NCBI GenBank assembly: GCA_013368315.1
Contig: JAACJM010000103.1
Coordinates: forward strand, 186,001-250,000
Source of the DNA: Tetrapyrgos nigripes
Taxonomy: Eukaryota > Basidiomycota > Agaricomycetes > Agaricales > Campanellaceae
Direction of reading: 5' to 3'
DNA length: 64,000 nt
Positions within the stretch are counted from its first letter, which is position 1, and each line of letters begins with the position of its first letter. Positions 23,603 to 36,638 of this stretch are shown piece by piece. The position numbers and the translations under genes were made by a program. The notes below the pieces were generated by a model, which worked only from the letters and a program-made list of their open reading frames with translations, searched no databases and was not told where the DNA came from.

Positions 23603-26038
23603 ATGTCTGCATCTCCAGAGCCCACCTCTCCCATTTCTGAGAAGATCGTAGAGTCATCACTCGGTAACAGATACTCGGACAAGGATGAAGATAATAGTGT
23701 CGAAACGATCATCTCTTCTGCGGATGGCGATGAAGCACTGAAATTGGTCGGGAAGGAGAGGACTACGCAGTTCACTGAAGAGTACAACAGGAGACTGAGA
23801 AGAAAATTGGTCTGTACGCATTGTCGTGTGTTGGAGAAACCGGCTCTGACCCGTATCTTTTGTACCAGGATTTTGTCATTCCTCCACTTTGTGCTGCAGT
23901 TTACTTTACCCAGTTTCTGTACGCGACGTACGTCTCTTTGGTGTGAGTTGCTGACGCTTTCTTATGATAGGGACAAGACCTCCATGAACTATGCCAGTAT
24001 CATGGGCCTTCCAGTCATCGGTCAGGTAAGACCTTCCTCGTTTCTACTTTTTACAGACATTTCATCATATTCAATAGAACTACAACCTGGTATCCATGGC
24101 TTTCTACCTTGGTACGTAGGTGCAGCTTACCTCGTCAAAGTGTTGCAACCCAACGTGATTTCAATAGGTTTTTTGTTCTGGGAATTTCCAACCGTCTATA
24201 TTTCTCAAAAAACGAGGATTGCGAAATACCTTGGTACGTGCTGTTTTGTAGATGGTCAGGGCCTTAAATAACGAACTACGTGACAGGGGTCAACATCGTC
24301 GTTTGGGGGGCTATTCTGATGTTACACGCCGTTGCGTCGTCTTTCGGTGCCTTCTTTGTTCTGCGTTTTCTCCTTGGTAAGATTTATTCACGCTACTCAG
24401 ATTTAAATCTAACCCGAGTTGTAGGAATGTGCGAGAGTTGTGTAGCTCCATCCTCGTCATAATCATTTCCATGTTCTACAAGAAGGATGAACAAGTGGGT
24501 TTCACTCTCGCCCTATCTCCTATGCATGCGACTGACCGGAAACCGACCGGAAATCGTCAGGCTACTCGTATTTCGTGGTACATAGTCATGGTCTGTCCAA
24601 AATTGAAGATGCCTTGTTCATTCGTTGGATTGATTAACATCACAGCCCACAGAATGGCCTTACTCAGATATTTGGCGGTTTTGTTGCCTACGGCGTTTCC
24701 TTCGATGATGGTCGACATCTTGCACCCTATAAAATCATTTTCGTGCTCCTCGGCGGTTTAGCCATCGTTGTGGGCATTGCCGTACTGATATGGATGCCCG
24801 ACTCACCTGTACTAGCCCAGTTTCTGACGACTGAGGAGAGGATCGCTGCATTGGAACGGGTCAGAGACGATCAAGGAGGGACCGAGAATAAGACATTGAA
24901 AATGGACCAGGTGAAGGAGACACTGACGGATGTTAGGACGTGGTTGATTGTGTTGACTACGATTTTGAGTAAGCTTTGGTACTTTTTCCAAGGAAAGGGC
25001 TGACTTCCGGCTTATGGAACAACCAGCAAACATTCCCAACGGTGCTTTGACTAGCTGTATGTTTCATCATCTTTTGATTTGCCAGTATTGAAAAACTCAT
25101 TTCTTCTACTCAAATGTAGTCAGCAATATCATTATCAAGGGCTTTGGCTATAGGTGAGTGTAGCTCATCACCTACTCTGAAGGTCAGCTCATCCTGTTGC
25201 CACCTACAGCTCGAGACAGACCTTGGTCTTGTCGACTCCTGGAGGTGCCGTCGCCTCAGCAATGGTCCTCTTTTGTGGTTGGTACTCAGACAAGAAGGTG
25301 GGGTTGCAAATCAGTCAGTGAGAATCTCAGACTGACCTGTATTGCAGAATGAACGCATGACTCCAATTGTCATCGCCATTATTCCTACTATTATCGGTGC
25401 TGGTGAATTTCAAGCGAAAGCCATTGAGGTTTGACGAAAGCACTGATACTGGCTGTTTCCCTGACCCACAGCGATAATGATTGGCCTAAATCACTCCGGG
25501 AATAAAGGAGGGCTCCTCTTTGGTAACTATTTTTCTTTGTCCTCGGCAAGACCATCAATACTGAACAATACTCCACTCGAACCTGCTAGCTATCTATCTC
25601 ATCAACACCTTTGGGAGTAGCGGCTCCGCAGTGTACTCCTGGAATGCCAGCAATACGCTGGACACACGAAGAAAAGCACTCTTAACGCTTTGACCATGTT
25701 TACTTTTGCTGTTGGAAATATCATTGGAACGGAAATCTTCCAGCCCAAAGACGCGCCGGATTACATTCCAGGAAAGATTGCTATTATGACGCTGATGACG
25801 GTCCAGCTGTTTGTTTGCTTCTTATTGAGATATATCAATATAAGGATGAACAAGAAGAAGGCGAAGTTGTTGGAGGAAGAAAAGGCTAGGAGAGGATGGA
25901 CAGATGAGGATGTACAGAAAGAGAGGGAGAAGCATGCGTTTTTGGATTTGACGGATAAACAGTGAGTGAAATTTCCTGACGCATACATCAGATCTTGAGT
26001 GATTTTGCAGGAATATCTATTTCGTGTATACCAAATGA
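23603..26038 (+). pseudogene. Second Dal5-like MFS transporter, tandem duplicate with two one-base deletions
   Basis: Same exon order and junctions as the preceding gene, and very similar protein (RLRRKL, DKTSMNYASIMGLP, NYNLVSMAFYL, PDSPVLAQFL, EIFQPKDAPDYIPGK, HAFLDLTDKQ). Compared with the paralogue, one C is missing at 24447-24449 (GCTCC instead of GCTCCC), which shifts the exon after RFLLGMCESCVAP. One base is also missing between 25657 and 25658, in the codon after NASNT. All splice sites examined are otherwise usable. Two independent frame losses argue for a recent pseudogene; the alternative is assembly error. The last exon again ends NIYFVYTK-stop. Gene conversion or strong recent identity is seen in the last 120 codons. 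Confidence 0.75.
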
Positions 26039-26770
26039 CGAGTAAAGGAAGCAGGCAACACTTCTGCGTATTATGTATCACTACAGTCCCAATCCATGAC
26101 CTTCCATCACCCGACTAGCATTTTTACAGCAACAGTGCACATTAGATGTATATCCGCCCATCTCTGTACTGCTGGATTACGTAGCCTAGCTGTGGTTTTT
26201 GCGTTTATCCTAGACTGTCGACGTTGCAGAGGCAGTATATACATTCTCAAAGGTGCTACGGAATACACTAATAGATAACATCGGCTATTAAAATATGGAG
26301 GACGAGGCAGGCAGCACAGTGGGACCGTTGTCCAAAATGTTGAATATAATGTCTGAGAATCGCCCTCTCCAATCTATTAGTACGGACGCGATATGTACTT
26401 ACACCTGCAAAGGCATCAGACGATCCGCCCACTGATGAAAACCCTTCCTTGAAAGCTTCTTGACGATCCATTCCGAATCCCGAGAGGCTTCGTGACAAAA
26501 TGGTTTCGAGATGTTATCGCGGAACCAGGCTTTGTGGTTTGCAACTTCGGCTGTTTTCCCTTAAATAGAAATAATGTTCGTGACCCCTTCGCATATAGCA
26601 CCCATAAGTGCATCAGCATAACATAGGTAATGCCTATTGATATGTTCATGCAGAGTATAAAATGAACGCAGCGAGGGAGTAGCGCGCAAGGGCAAGAAAC
26701 TAAGTCTGACTTGCGCGGAAAACGGAACCTAGCTGGCAGCTGCTTGGCTGTTTTGGGTTGCTGCAAGTGC
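26039..26770. other. Intergenic, no supported gene
   Basis: 3' flank of the second MFS copy. Minus-strand frames at 26268-26766 have no domain and no clear splicing. Confidence 0.35.
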
Positions 26771-27470
26771 CTAGCAACCCGTTCCAGAAACTCGCGGTTT
26801 TACTAATGAAGAAAAACGACATATTTCAGATAGTTTGTAAACTGGGCCTCGAGACTTCCCCATTCTTCCAGCTGTTGTATTGCATATTTCACTGATACGA
26901 CCATTAAGTTGCTGAGAAGAAGCAAAAGTAGAGTAAGTGACAGGCCGTCGGCTCCAAGTTGCCAAGCAAACAAAAACTCACCGTCTGAGCACGAGCAGCA
27001 AACACCGCACATCCAGCCTCCGTTACGGCCACAACAAACAGAGGGAACTGGATGTCAAGCAGTTCGTTGATGGTTGTCCCGGTCAAGAGCGTTACGGCTA
27101 ACTTGTTTACAGCTGTCCGGAAATCCTTGTCTTTGAAGTTTGGCCGCGATCTCTGAGGGTAGAATAGGAATGTATATCTTGCTATGCGACGAGCTTGGTG
27201 TGGCTCGACTCCGAGTCGGACCCAGTCATGAAGCTCCAAAAGTTGGCTGCGCCTTCTTGCAATATCTAGAGGGACCTTTATTGAGCCGACGATAAATTGT
27301 TTGAGTAGGAAAAGGCCTCCTGTAACGTGTTCTGTGGAAGTTTTACTTGGGCGCGAACTGTAGCAATTCTCAAGTTTGTACCAGGGACTCGAACTGAGAA
27401 ACGGTGAGCGATGGTAAAGACAGCGAAAGATAAATAACATACTATTCGAATAAAATATCACGGCTGACAC
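26771..27470 (-). CDS. Unrecognised ORF, possibly two exons
   Basis: A minus-strand frame from 27470 to about 26990 encodes a composition-balanced protein (VPLDIARRRSQLLELHDWV, RTAVNKLAVTLLTG) ending in a hydrophobic stretch (FPLFVVAVTEAGCAVFAAR). A good donor (GTGAGT) follows, then an acceptor at about 26922 with an exon running to 26811 or 26771, depending on phase. I do not recognise the family. The start is uncertain because AG acceptors occur upstream of the conserved-looking part. It may be a real small gene or a fragment. Confidence 0.25.
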
Positions 27471-28549
27471 CGCTTTTGAACCATATCCCCCTCACCGTAT
27501 AATCCAATGGATTTTCGCACTGGCCTCTCAGAGAAAGGACATTCATTCAGCTGAAATTCGCATCCCGTGGCGCGTAAATATGCTTGCATGCAGGATTATC
27601 TGCAGTGAGTTTGTAGAGTCATTCAATCTCAGACTGACAGAGTACTAGCAGAAGGCGTGTTCAAAAAGAACTTACTCGGACACTGGTGTAGCGGAACCAG
27701 AGCTACCCGCTGTAGAGGCAGAATCATTCGGACGAATTCTCGCTGATTTGAGAGTAAAGTAGTCGGTTGGGGCTCGGGTTTGGCGCCAATGTCATCATGG
27801 TATGTCCTTTCGCTGTGCATCAGGGATAAGAGGTAATTAGTTTTTGATCAGTCACTGTCATCGCCGGAGACTCCCATGACAGAATATTTTCCACCAGTAA
27901 TGACGAGAGGTGTAAGATTTAGCGATGCTGCAATGGAGTCGATGTGAAGATGGAGGAGATGTCACAAGTTGAACACCGCCGTGAGACGCGAGGTGCATTC
28001 CATGACGCTCTGTCCAGGTAAAATCAATGAGTGATGTGCTACTTTGACTATCTAGATGTCTTGTGAGTATATAGTCCAGTCCGTGGTGCAATATATAGAG
28101 TCGCTGTATGCAATGTACTGCAGGCAGCATATTGTAAATGTAGAACTAAGAAAGTGAGTGAGTAGGGTACTAGTAGGATAGTCATATCGTTGAGCACTGC
28201 GAGAATCCATTTCCATTCCAACATCCAAGTCAGTGAAAGAAAGCGTTTCGGAGCGCTGATACGATGAGTGTCAACATCTAGACATTGCCAATGGCATTGA
28301 CACGAGCGAAACAATTTTGTAAGGTTCCATCCCATCTGCAAGCTTCCAACCCAGCCAAGCTCCGACCAACTCTCAACCCCATCCTTCTCTACGCATTCTG
28401 CTTGCACGACCGTTTCACCACAGTCAGTCCCCTTCCAACATTAGCCTAGCAGCACCAAAACACCACTGTTGAGACTACGCGACGACGATATTGACACCAA
28501 GATAACTCCCAGAGACGAGTGTCGCAGTCGAGAACAGACAGAGACGGTA
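27471..28549. other. Intergenic, no supported gene
   Basis: Short overlapping frames only (27629-27820, 27858-28407). None has a recognisable domain. 3' flank of the PC-esterase-like gene. Confidence 0.35.
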
Positions 28550-30281
28550 TCATCGAACCTCCTTCGTGATATAATGCCAAATATACTTGGACCAGCCTTC
28601 CATGACGCCTACACCTGCCATGATGTGTAGACAGTCGCTGGTTGTGTGCTGTTCCGTTTCGTTATTTCGTTATTTTGTGATTTGTGATTTGTGATTTGTG
28701 GTTTGTGGTTTGTGGGTTTTAGTTTGGGATAGCAGCGAAGAGAGGAAGGAGATTTGTGCCCCGTCGATACGCGTAGACGTAGCGAAAATAAGAACGATAA
28801 GGAGAAAGGGCACAAATGACGGAATAAGGGCAGAGGGGACACATAATCAGTCAACATTTTTTAATTAAAAAAGGCGAAACGCCGGAAAGACTCACCGCAT
28901 CAGGCCTTAACCGTGCTGGTCTCTCAATGGGTAGGTAATGGATATTAGGGTATTTTGGCTTGGATACTACGTTCTGTTAAATGAAGCATTCAGAATCGCA
29001 GAGATTAAAAGAACAAACAAGACTACTCACCTGAAAGGCCTCGTTAAACCTATCAATATACCTCCAATTGTACCAACTCCATTCAAACGGCTGAATCTCT
29101 TTCCACGGGTCCCTATGTTCATGACAACCCTCATGCCCAGTCAAATACGCTCTAATCACCACCTGCCTCCTTTTTCTCCTCCCCGTCCCCGATCCTCTCC
29201 AAGTATTCCCCTCCGAATCCTTACTCAACGCTAAAGGCCTCTCCGTCTCCGCCGCATCCAACATCTTCTGTACGACATCTGCCCATCCCTGCATAGCCTT
29301 TTCAAAAAACTGGATAACGCCTTCGATTCCGTACCCTTCAGATTCTTTCGATTCGTCCCTGTACCCACTGAAGAGCGTGGTCGTCCAATGACCGGCTGTA
29401 GCGATGATGAGAGTACCATAGTTGGCTTCGGGTAGGGATTTGGTGAAAATGTCGACATATTCAGAGGGGCTGAGGGACCATGTTTTTTCGTCGCTGAAGA
29501 GTTTAAACGGTTGTGGACCGTTGCCGTTGTCGCCAGAAGGTGGTCTCCCTACGATCATTTCGGGATATTTCTCCGGGTACAACTCCTTGTGCATCTTTTC
29601 CAACTCCTCCTGAGTCCACAATAGATCTACCCTCCTGAACGTGACGAGCGGTGTTGTGGAGATGTTAAACCCAGCAGGTAGCGATAACGTCCGGATTAAC
29701 GGTGATTCGGGGTTGAGATACATATTCTGCGGCCACGCACGGTCGAACCAGCCTCCAGAGGAGTAATCCGGCGTAGCGATGACATGCGGAAAAAGCGAGC
29801 ACGAGAGCGAAAAGAAATGACCTTCCGAGATGGAATCGCCTATAACCAACCATCCTCCGTCGTTAACGAGAGTCCGTACAAAGGATTCGGGTGTAAATGG
29901 TGCAATAGAGCACTTTTCTTGAGAGTTTGGAACCCAATCCCAAGAACTAACTCGAGGAAATCGATCCCATTGTTCTGGTTTGTCGGACGCGAGGTGCCAA
30001 TAGAATTCTCTAGAGCTTGCACAGCCGGCTAAACCTGCAAACTCGAGCGCTTCGTGGCTGTTGGTCATGGATGTCTTGTTGGTTTTGGAGTTATAGACCC
30101 ATTGGCCGGTCGAAAAGGCATGAGGCGAACAGGAGGAGGATGAACCAAAGTTAAAGGAGAGTTTTGGGATGTGGAAAGAGAGGAAGGCGACATCAAGGTA
30201 AGCAAAGGTGAGAAAGAGAAGGACCACCGCGACCGCAAAGATGGCCACAAGTCGTCTGAGCCAGACTGTACGAACTGGCAT
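28550..30281 (-). CDS. PC-esterase-like (GDSL/SGNH-type) type II membrane protein
   Basis: Exons 30281-29031, 28973-28896 and 28648-28550 give 475 aa. A single N-terminal TM anchor (about 10-30, after a basic MPVRTVWLRR) implies a Golgi or ER lumenal enzyme. The nucleophile motif GDSISEG is at 148-154, and the distal D-x-x-H motif (DCLH) is at 448-451, in the last exon. GDS with DxxH is the signature of PC-esterase/TBL-like acyl esterases and acyltransferases, often acting on glycan O-acetyl groups. The substrate is unknown. The C-terminal exon would be missed without splicing: the CAC ACA acceptor gives DAHTTSDCLH in frame. The second intron carries a heptanucleotide repeat. Intact. Confidence 0.8.
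28677..28717. repeat. Heptanucleotide repeat (GTGATTT/GTGGTTT) in an intron
   Basis: About six tandem heptamers (GTGATTT three times, then GTGGTTT twice and a variant) inside the last intron of the PC-esterase-like gene. Confidence 0.8.
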
Positions 30282-30489
30282 TTGTAAAAGGAGTAGGAGC
30301 AGGAGAAAGGAGCCAGTCGGGTAAGATTAATGGCTCCACGCTGGCTCCGTAGCTCGGTTCTGTGATTTCAAATTAAATTTGTGGCGAGCAAGCCAAAAAG
30401 TCAAAAAGTCGTTCCGAAGCTGGCACTTTTCTTTTCAGGATGTAAATACTCGTACAGGATTGGAATTTAGAAACTTCACGGCTCTACAC

Positions 30490-32578
30490 CTAGCAGATAT
30501 TCTCCGACAAAAGATTCTCTGGCCACCTCGGCTCATCCACTCCGTTCGGTCGCACACCAACAGTGTATCCCAACGACACCCTGTTCCCCGGAAACCCAAG
30601 AATAGGCTTGACAACCCGCAAATCCACACCCAACGGTACACTGTGTCTCTTCTCGAAATAGCTTTCATCATACAATTCTGGAGCCTTGTCCTTTAGCATT
30701 TTGAGGAACGCAGGGATGGTTATCTGCATATTATCGTCATGGTGGAAAACGGGCTTGCCGTATCGAGTCCAGAGGTCGTCCCATACGTCAACGGGATATG
30801 TTCCACAGCTTCGGACAAGCCATTGAGAGTAGTAGTTGAGAGCAACCTGCGGTATGTAGGTGTGAAAATTGGGAATGACAAGAGCGAGTGGACAGAATGA
30901 ATGCTTACGTCCACGACGTAAGAGCCTCCCTTCTCGGCACGTTGTATGAGTGCGTGAAGTATGCCTGTAGCGCCAGAGATACCTGTGCTACGGATCCCAA
31001 GGAGTCAGCGACGGAGTGGTAGGTATGGTCAATTAACGTCTTTACCAGCAGTCCGAATTGGGGAACACCGGTGTAACCGGCTCATCGACGCCCATTGCTC
31101 GTCCAAATTTCAAAGAGACACCACAAGCCTACGGTCAATGACGAAACTTCATTATTATGCAAACTGATATGAAAGCTGGCACGGAAGGAGACCTACCCCA
31201 TCACTTATCTGCTGCCATCCTGAACGACCAGAATAAGGTCCGTTCCAGCCCTAGCAATAGAAAACTTTAGTTGAGCAAAAGCCTATGTAGATCAAGAAAA
31301 ATAGTTCACTCACATAACAATTCTCACGCGCATAAACAATCCCTTTCTTCCTCCCCTCACACATCCTCAACACATCATCTTTTCCAAATCCCCACTTCTC
31401 CATAATATGGGGCCGGTACCCATCAATAACAACATCACTCTCCAACATCAACCCTCTCAACTGCTCTCTATCCTCCTCCTTCTTCAAATCCAAATACGCA
31501 TTCCACTTTCCCCATCCTACGTCGATGTTTATGGAAGAAATGTCTGTCACGTTCGGAGAGGTGATCCGCAGGATACTCGCTCCTAGCTCAGCAAGCTCCC
31601 GACCTATAGTCGCACCAGCGATGATCCTCGTCAGGTCGATCACTTTGAGCCCGAATAATGGACGACGAGGGTCAGCGTCACGGTTATCAACAGCATCCCA
31701 CCACGTAGGAGGTTGTTTCGGGTTAGGGATATGAAAGAGTTGATAAAGTCCAGCATGGGCATTGGCTTTCCCATGTTCGCTTGACAAATATTCCTCCGTC
31801 GAGTGACAAACGGCACCGGAGACTCCGTATTTGTCGTTCATGAGTGTCTCGAGCTCTTCACCGGTAAAGGTAGAAACCTTCTCTGCGTATATGTTCCGAG
31901 CTTCGTTTGAATTAGACACGGAAAGAGAAGGAGAGAGTCCGAGAGCTTGTTGGGCCTTTGTAGGGTTTATATCACCTGAGCGAAAATTCGTCCATAGTTA
32001 ATGGGTACATTACACCTGAGAAGACGGTGCCACATACCATGCAAGTGAAAATAACGCCCATCCCCAGCCCGATAGATATTGGTGCAAAAGGCATTGTATG
32101 CACCGATAAAAGCGCCATTTTTCTCTAGAACGGGAAAGTACTTGGCGATATGAACGTCGTCAAACATAATGTTGGTTATCGCGTCGCCGTCGGGGTCCAC
32201 GACAATGGTTATGAGGGATTGAAAGAAGAGTTGGGCATGGTTCCTGCCAGTGGACATGTTTCAGTGACTTAACGAGAAAAAAAAGAGAGATACACGCGTA
32301 TTGATTACAATCTCTTGATAGTCCATCCCATACTTGCGCTTCAACAAGACATTGAGCATACAAGCTTGAAACCCTTTCAAAGAGGCTAGGCTTTCAGCAA
32401 AGCGCCAGTTGATTGGGATTAGTGGCAAGTCGCTTCCTTCGTACTTGACGTAGGGCAAGGTTTCGGAAATTTCTGCTGGAAGAGGCTCTGAGCCTTTGAG
32501 GCCATGATGAAGAGGGTTGTGAATGATTCCATGTTCTAGAAGTTTGGCTGACTCGTGAGGGACGGAGTAGGAAGACAT
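30490..32578 (-). CDS. Class III CoA-transferase (CaiB/BaiF family)
   Basis: Exons 32578-32298, 32243-32038, 31975-31314, 31250-31197, 31128-31046, 30987-30909 and 30846-30490 give 573 aa. Family III CoA-transferases move CoA between carboxylic acids. The conserved core is clear: PRRPLFGLKVIDLTRIIAG, an Asp-rich loop (SDVVIDGYRP), KKGIVYARENCYGWNGPYSG, GWQQISDG, and TGISGATGILHALIQR. The N-terminal 190 residues form the additional half found in fungal two-domain members (INTNHAQLF). The first junction fits the family best only with a GC donor (AATAC|GCGTGT) to the acceptor at 32244. A plain GT donor there breaks frame, so this boundary is less sure. Substrate unknown. It lies 208 bp downstream of the neighbouring PC-esterase start, on the same strand. 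Confidence 0.83.
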
Positions 32579-34106
32579 TTCGCGAGGAAGAGTAGACTCA
32601 GTAGAGGTTTGAGATTGCTGCTGGAAATGAGCTGCAGCTTGAAGATGACAGGTTGGAAGGCGTCTTTTATATCCAAACCGCAAGCCGAGCCGTTGTTGAA
32701 TGCATTGAGACCTATTCCAGTTCTACAGTTTGAGAACCCCTCGGCCTGCGCATTGCGTGAGTATGGATGAGCTGGGTGCTTCTGAGCAATTGATCTTTGA
32801 AATCGTCATCTCATAGAGTGGTTCTGCGTTGGGTGATATGACGCCAAAAGAGTAACAGAAAGAAGTTCAAAATAGCCGCTAAAAGACCGTGTGAGAGTCT
32901 CCCACAACACAAACAGACACAAGCAGGACCTCTCTTCAAGCTTCAAGTATGATAGGCACGCCGAAAATACAAAAATATCCGCTCGGCAGAAAGGCGTACA
33001 GAAACACATTTTTGTACAGAAACATCTTATATCAGTACAATAATGTCATCTATCCGTCGAGCAGATATTTTTGTCCTTTCGGCGTGAGGCTAACTTCCCC
33101 GGATGTGGGAAGTCCACGAATCAGAAGACGAGGAAAGTGGGCCATCGTGGCATGAGAACGAGGTTCAAATTTAGTGACTAGTGGTGGTGGGAATTACCAG
33201 TCAATCAGGAGGTGGAGCATAGCCACATCTGCGAGCTCCCATGCACATCGTAACGACTTCATTCAACCATTTGGAGTCACTGAACACAAAGAGGAAAGTA
33301 CTTAATGTGATAACAGCTTAAACATGGACCCGGATGATGAACTTGATTATGCAAGGAAGGATATGGCATCACTCCTCGGACAAAATACCTATTGTCTATT
33401 ATAGGAGCGTATCATAGTTATATCCCCAGGAGTATGTTACGCATCATTTTCTCATGAAGGAGATGTGGGCCACCACTGCGTGTGGCAATGACGAGGCCCA
33501 AAGGAAAGGAAGTAATTGGCAAGGGCTAAATGAGCACTGTCAACTGTTCGGTTCTGGATTCCAAGTTGGAAACTTGAATTAGTAAGAAAATCCCGAGAAA
33601 ATCGTATAGCTAAGTTACATAGCCATGCACGGAAGCCTCAGGCTATCAGAACAAGTCCCTAAAGGACCTCGTAACACTTTAACCCTCATGGATGGTGAGC
33701 AGCGATGAGCAAGTGTAAAGGATGATGGACGTCAAATGGGCGTTGCAGACCACACGTTTTTGCGGCAACAGCTGGTGACCGGTGATGAAATGGCACCAGT
33801 AATGAAGAAACGGCATACCGGCATGACCGGAGCTTGCCGACTGAATAGGAGACGCATCGAGCATAGCCACACGCAGGAGCGTCAGGTTATAAGAACGAGA
33901 CCCTAAAGGCCTCGTAATGTAACCGACGGCAACGCGAAGTTGATTGAGCCTATGTAGCATGATGTATTCAGCACGGTACAGGTTTATAATGAGTATTTCC
34001 AAAGTAATGTGATTCTATGGCGCAAGTTTGCTTGACCAATTGGATATATGAGGCGCAAATGCTCAGAGATACATCCATATATTTAATATCACACCGGTAC
34101 ATATCT
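32579..34106. other. Intergenic, partly repeated DNA
   Basis: No gene is supported. It contains a segment at 33278-33362 that recurs in the same orientation at 36727-36813. Two related blocks, around 33600-33680 and 33840-33915, share CATAGCCA, CTCAGG/CGTCAGG and CCTAAAGG(A)CCTCGTAA motifs. Confidence 0.45.
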
Positions 34107-34283
34107 ATGACAGCAGATTTCGGACAAAAATACTATTGTCAGGTTACGTCAGTTGTAAAGTGAAAGTCGTAAGTTGAATTACCTCCCTGACAAATGCGTG
34201 GTCTGGTCCCGACATATACAATGACCATCCCCAGTAATACCAAACCTACACATGTCAAAGTTCATGTCGATATAAGTCAGTTT
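34107..34283 (+). repeat. 178-bp inverted repeat, left arm
   Basis: Begins ATGACAGCAGATTTCGGACA and ends near ATATAAGTCAGTTTT. Its near-identical reverse complement lies at 36461-36638. The two enclose about 2.2 kb. Confidence 0.85.
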
Positions 34284-36460
34284 TCAGACTGGTCTGTTTC
34301 AATGTCCTATAAGTATCCTACTTACGGCTTATTACTGAAGTATGATGCCCGACGTTGCCGATCCGGACCGTCAGGCTTCCCCCGGAGATCCAATCCGTAC
34401 TAATACAGTCCCGTAGGTAGCTCTACCAGCGGGATCTCGACATTGGGCAGTTTTTCGACAATGGCGCGGTAGATGTTTGCATTTTGTGCATCTCTAAACT
34501 CTACGCCATGAGTCGTGCAGCCCCTATCCACAATATTTCCCATTTACTTTCTCACGCGTCTCCGAGTCGAGTCGGTGACCAACCGCCATCCTTCTGGTGA
34601 AATTTCTCGAGCTTCATTGGGTTATTTTGCCACCTCACCTCATCAATGCTGAGCTGTGGGTGATTATTCTCACTTATGAATCAACTTGACTCACAATAGC
34701 AGTATATAGCTGTGGAACTACATACTTGTACTTTCAAAGCCTAGTTATTTTGCTCAAGTACCTACCTTGTAGCTCAAAAAGAGTCCCTAGACCTTAGATT
34801 TACCTTTGAAATAGGCATAAGATCCTTCAAGAGCTAAATATGAAAATCTCGTATTTTTATCCAAACGCTTTCATTGCGATTTCGCCGACTACGCCAACTG
34901 TGGCTGAACGGTGTAGCAACTTGTTATTAAAGTCTGCGATCAAAACGTCATATCGCACACAGGTCCTTTCGATGGCAAGTCACGTCGCTTTCCGTACTTG
35001 CAAAACCATTTTTAGACTGTGTTACACTTACCTACTAAGGCTGCGACGTGAGACCGGGTCAGAATCGTCAGATTGTTGTAAAGCCTGAGCTAAGGCACTT
35101 CCCCACGGTGTCAAGAACCTTTGCTTCAACCGAAACGAGGGTGTTCTGGCTGCCAAAAGTGAAGTCAAGGTTCTTGAGGACCATTAAGTGTACCTCACAT
35201 ATCCATAGTAGAGTAACAAAGCGGAAGAAAACAAGGATATTTACGCGTAAAAACGTTTAACATTGACAAGATGACTGCGCCGGCAGCTAAAAAAGACGCG
35301 GCCCTAGCACGGAACATCATCGATAGTGTGCCTACGGGATATTAGCTCTAATTTACCATCAATTCAACTTAGATCTCCAACCACCACAACATGCCATTCC
35401 TACACCTCAACTTACTCTAGGATACCAATCAATAGTCATTAGTGACAGCACAAATAATAATGACAACGGCCTCACTCTCCAATTGAAGCCATGCAAACCT
35501 TACACCTGACCAAGAGGACCTGATGATTCACTACTTCAAGCCTTGACTTTCACGTAACAGACTTTCACAATAGTGCATAACATTAGTCTGATACTCGGCA
35601 AAATTCGCATTTGCCGTGAAAACCACTCTCACGCAGTTTGACATACTCTATGGCAATTGAAAATACGCATTTTGTCCGACAACTGGTTCCATACATATCC
35701 CATTTCTATGTACATCGTCAACGAGAGTAAGTTGGAATGTATGGCATACTATGACATGGTGGTTCAGTCTTCATTAATAAAGCTTCATTAAAGCTTCATT
35801 CCCAGGTAATGCCGTGATTAGCGTAGCAATAGTATGTAGTAAGTAAAGAATGTACTAGTTGATGTCAATAGGGTAGTTCAAACCTCGTATTTAGACAGTA
35901 TTTAGATTTTATTTACGTAAGTCTCTGTTTCAATCGGCCAGTGGTCATTCTGCCGCCGTTGCCGTAGTCAGAGTTCCTCAGTGACGCTGCACTGAGAACC
36001 TTTTGACGAGCACTGATGCGGGCGGTCACCCACAGCAACAGGTCAGCTTTGAAAATGCCACCCATTATACTTACCCGTCATATAGATAATAAAAAATGCT
36101 CAGTAGGCAATGTTAGAATGTACATTGTAGATTAGTATAGCAATTTACAAGGCTCTAGCAAGCGCAGCTCTGGAAATAGGTAAGAGACACATTAGAAATG
36201 AGAATCAGTATACCTGAAAACTGACTTACAAGGATTAGAACCTACACTTCAAGCACACTGGCATTAGTAGGACGTAGCATTGGAAATTGGCCAGATGAGA
36301 TCATACGTTGGTTTGAGATACAATATAACATGAACGCGATACAATACAACATGAACGCGATACAATACAACATGAACGCGATACAATGTAACATGAATCC
36401 CAGGACATACACATGACACAACCTGGGAATAGTATTTTTGTCCAAAAAGTAATGTCATAG
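34284..36460. other. Non-coding interior of an inverted-repeat pair
   Basis: About 2.2 kb between the two 178-bp arms. The longest open frames are about 80 codons with no domains, so no transposase is encoded. It contains a short tandem repeat at 36327-36395. Confidence 0.45.
36327..36395. repeat. 21-bp tandem repeat, about 3.3 units
   Basis: AACATGAACGCGATACAATAC is repeated three times, the third copy with a small change, followed by a partial unit. Confidence 0.85.
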
Positions 36461-36638
36461 AAAACTGACTTATATCGACATGAACTTTGACATGTGTAGG
36501 TTTGGTATTACTGGGGATGGTCATTGTATATGTCGGGACCAGACCACGCATTTGTCAGGGAGGTAATTCAACTTACGACTTTCACTTCACAACTGACGTA
36601 ACCTGACAATAGTATTTTTGTCCGAAATCTGCTGTCAT
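36461..36638 (-). repeat. 178-bp inverted repeat, right arm
   Basis: Reverse complement of 34107-34283, from AAAACTGACTTATATCGACA to AAATCTGCTGTCAT. A shorter direct repeat (ATAGTATTTTTGTCC) occurs inside it and just outside at about 36430. Confidence 0.85.

Noticed and set aside
27370..27410. TTCGAGTCCC on the minus strand, tRNA B-box-like
   Set aside because: No A-box at tRNA spacing and no cloverleaf; it lies inside an open frame.
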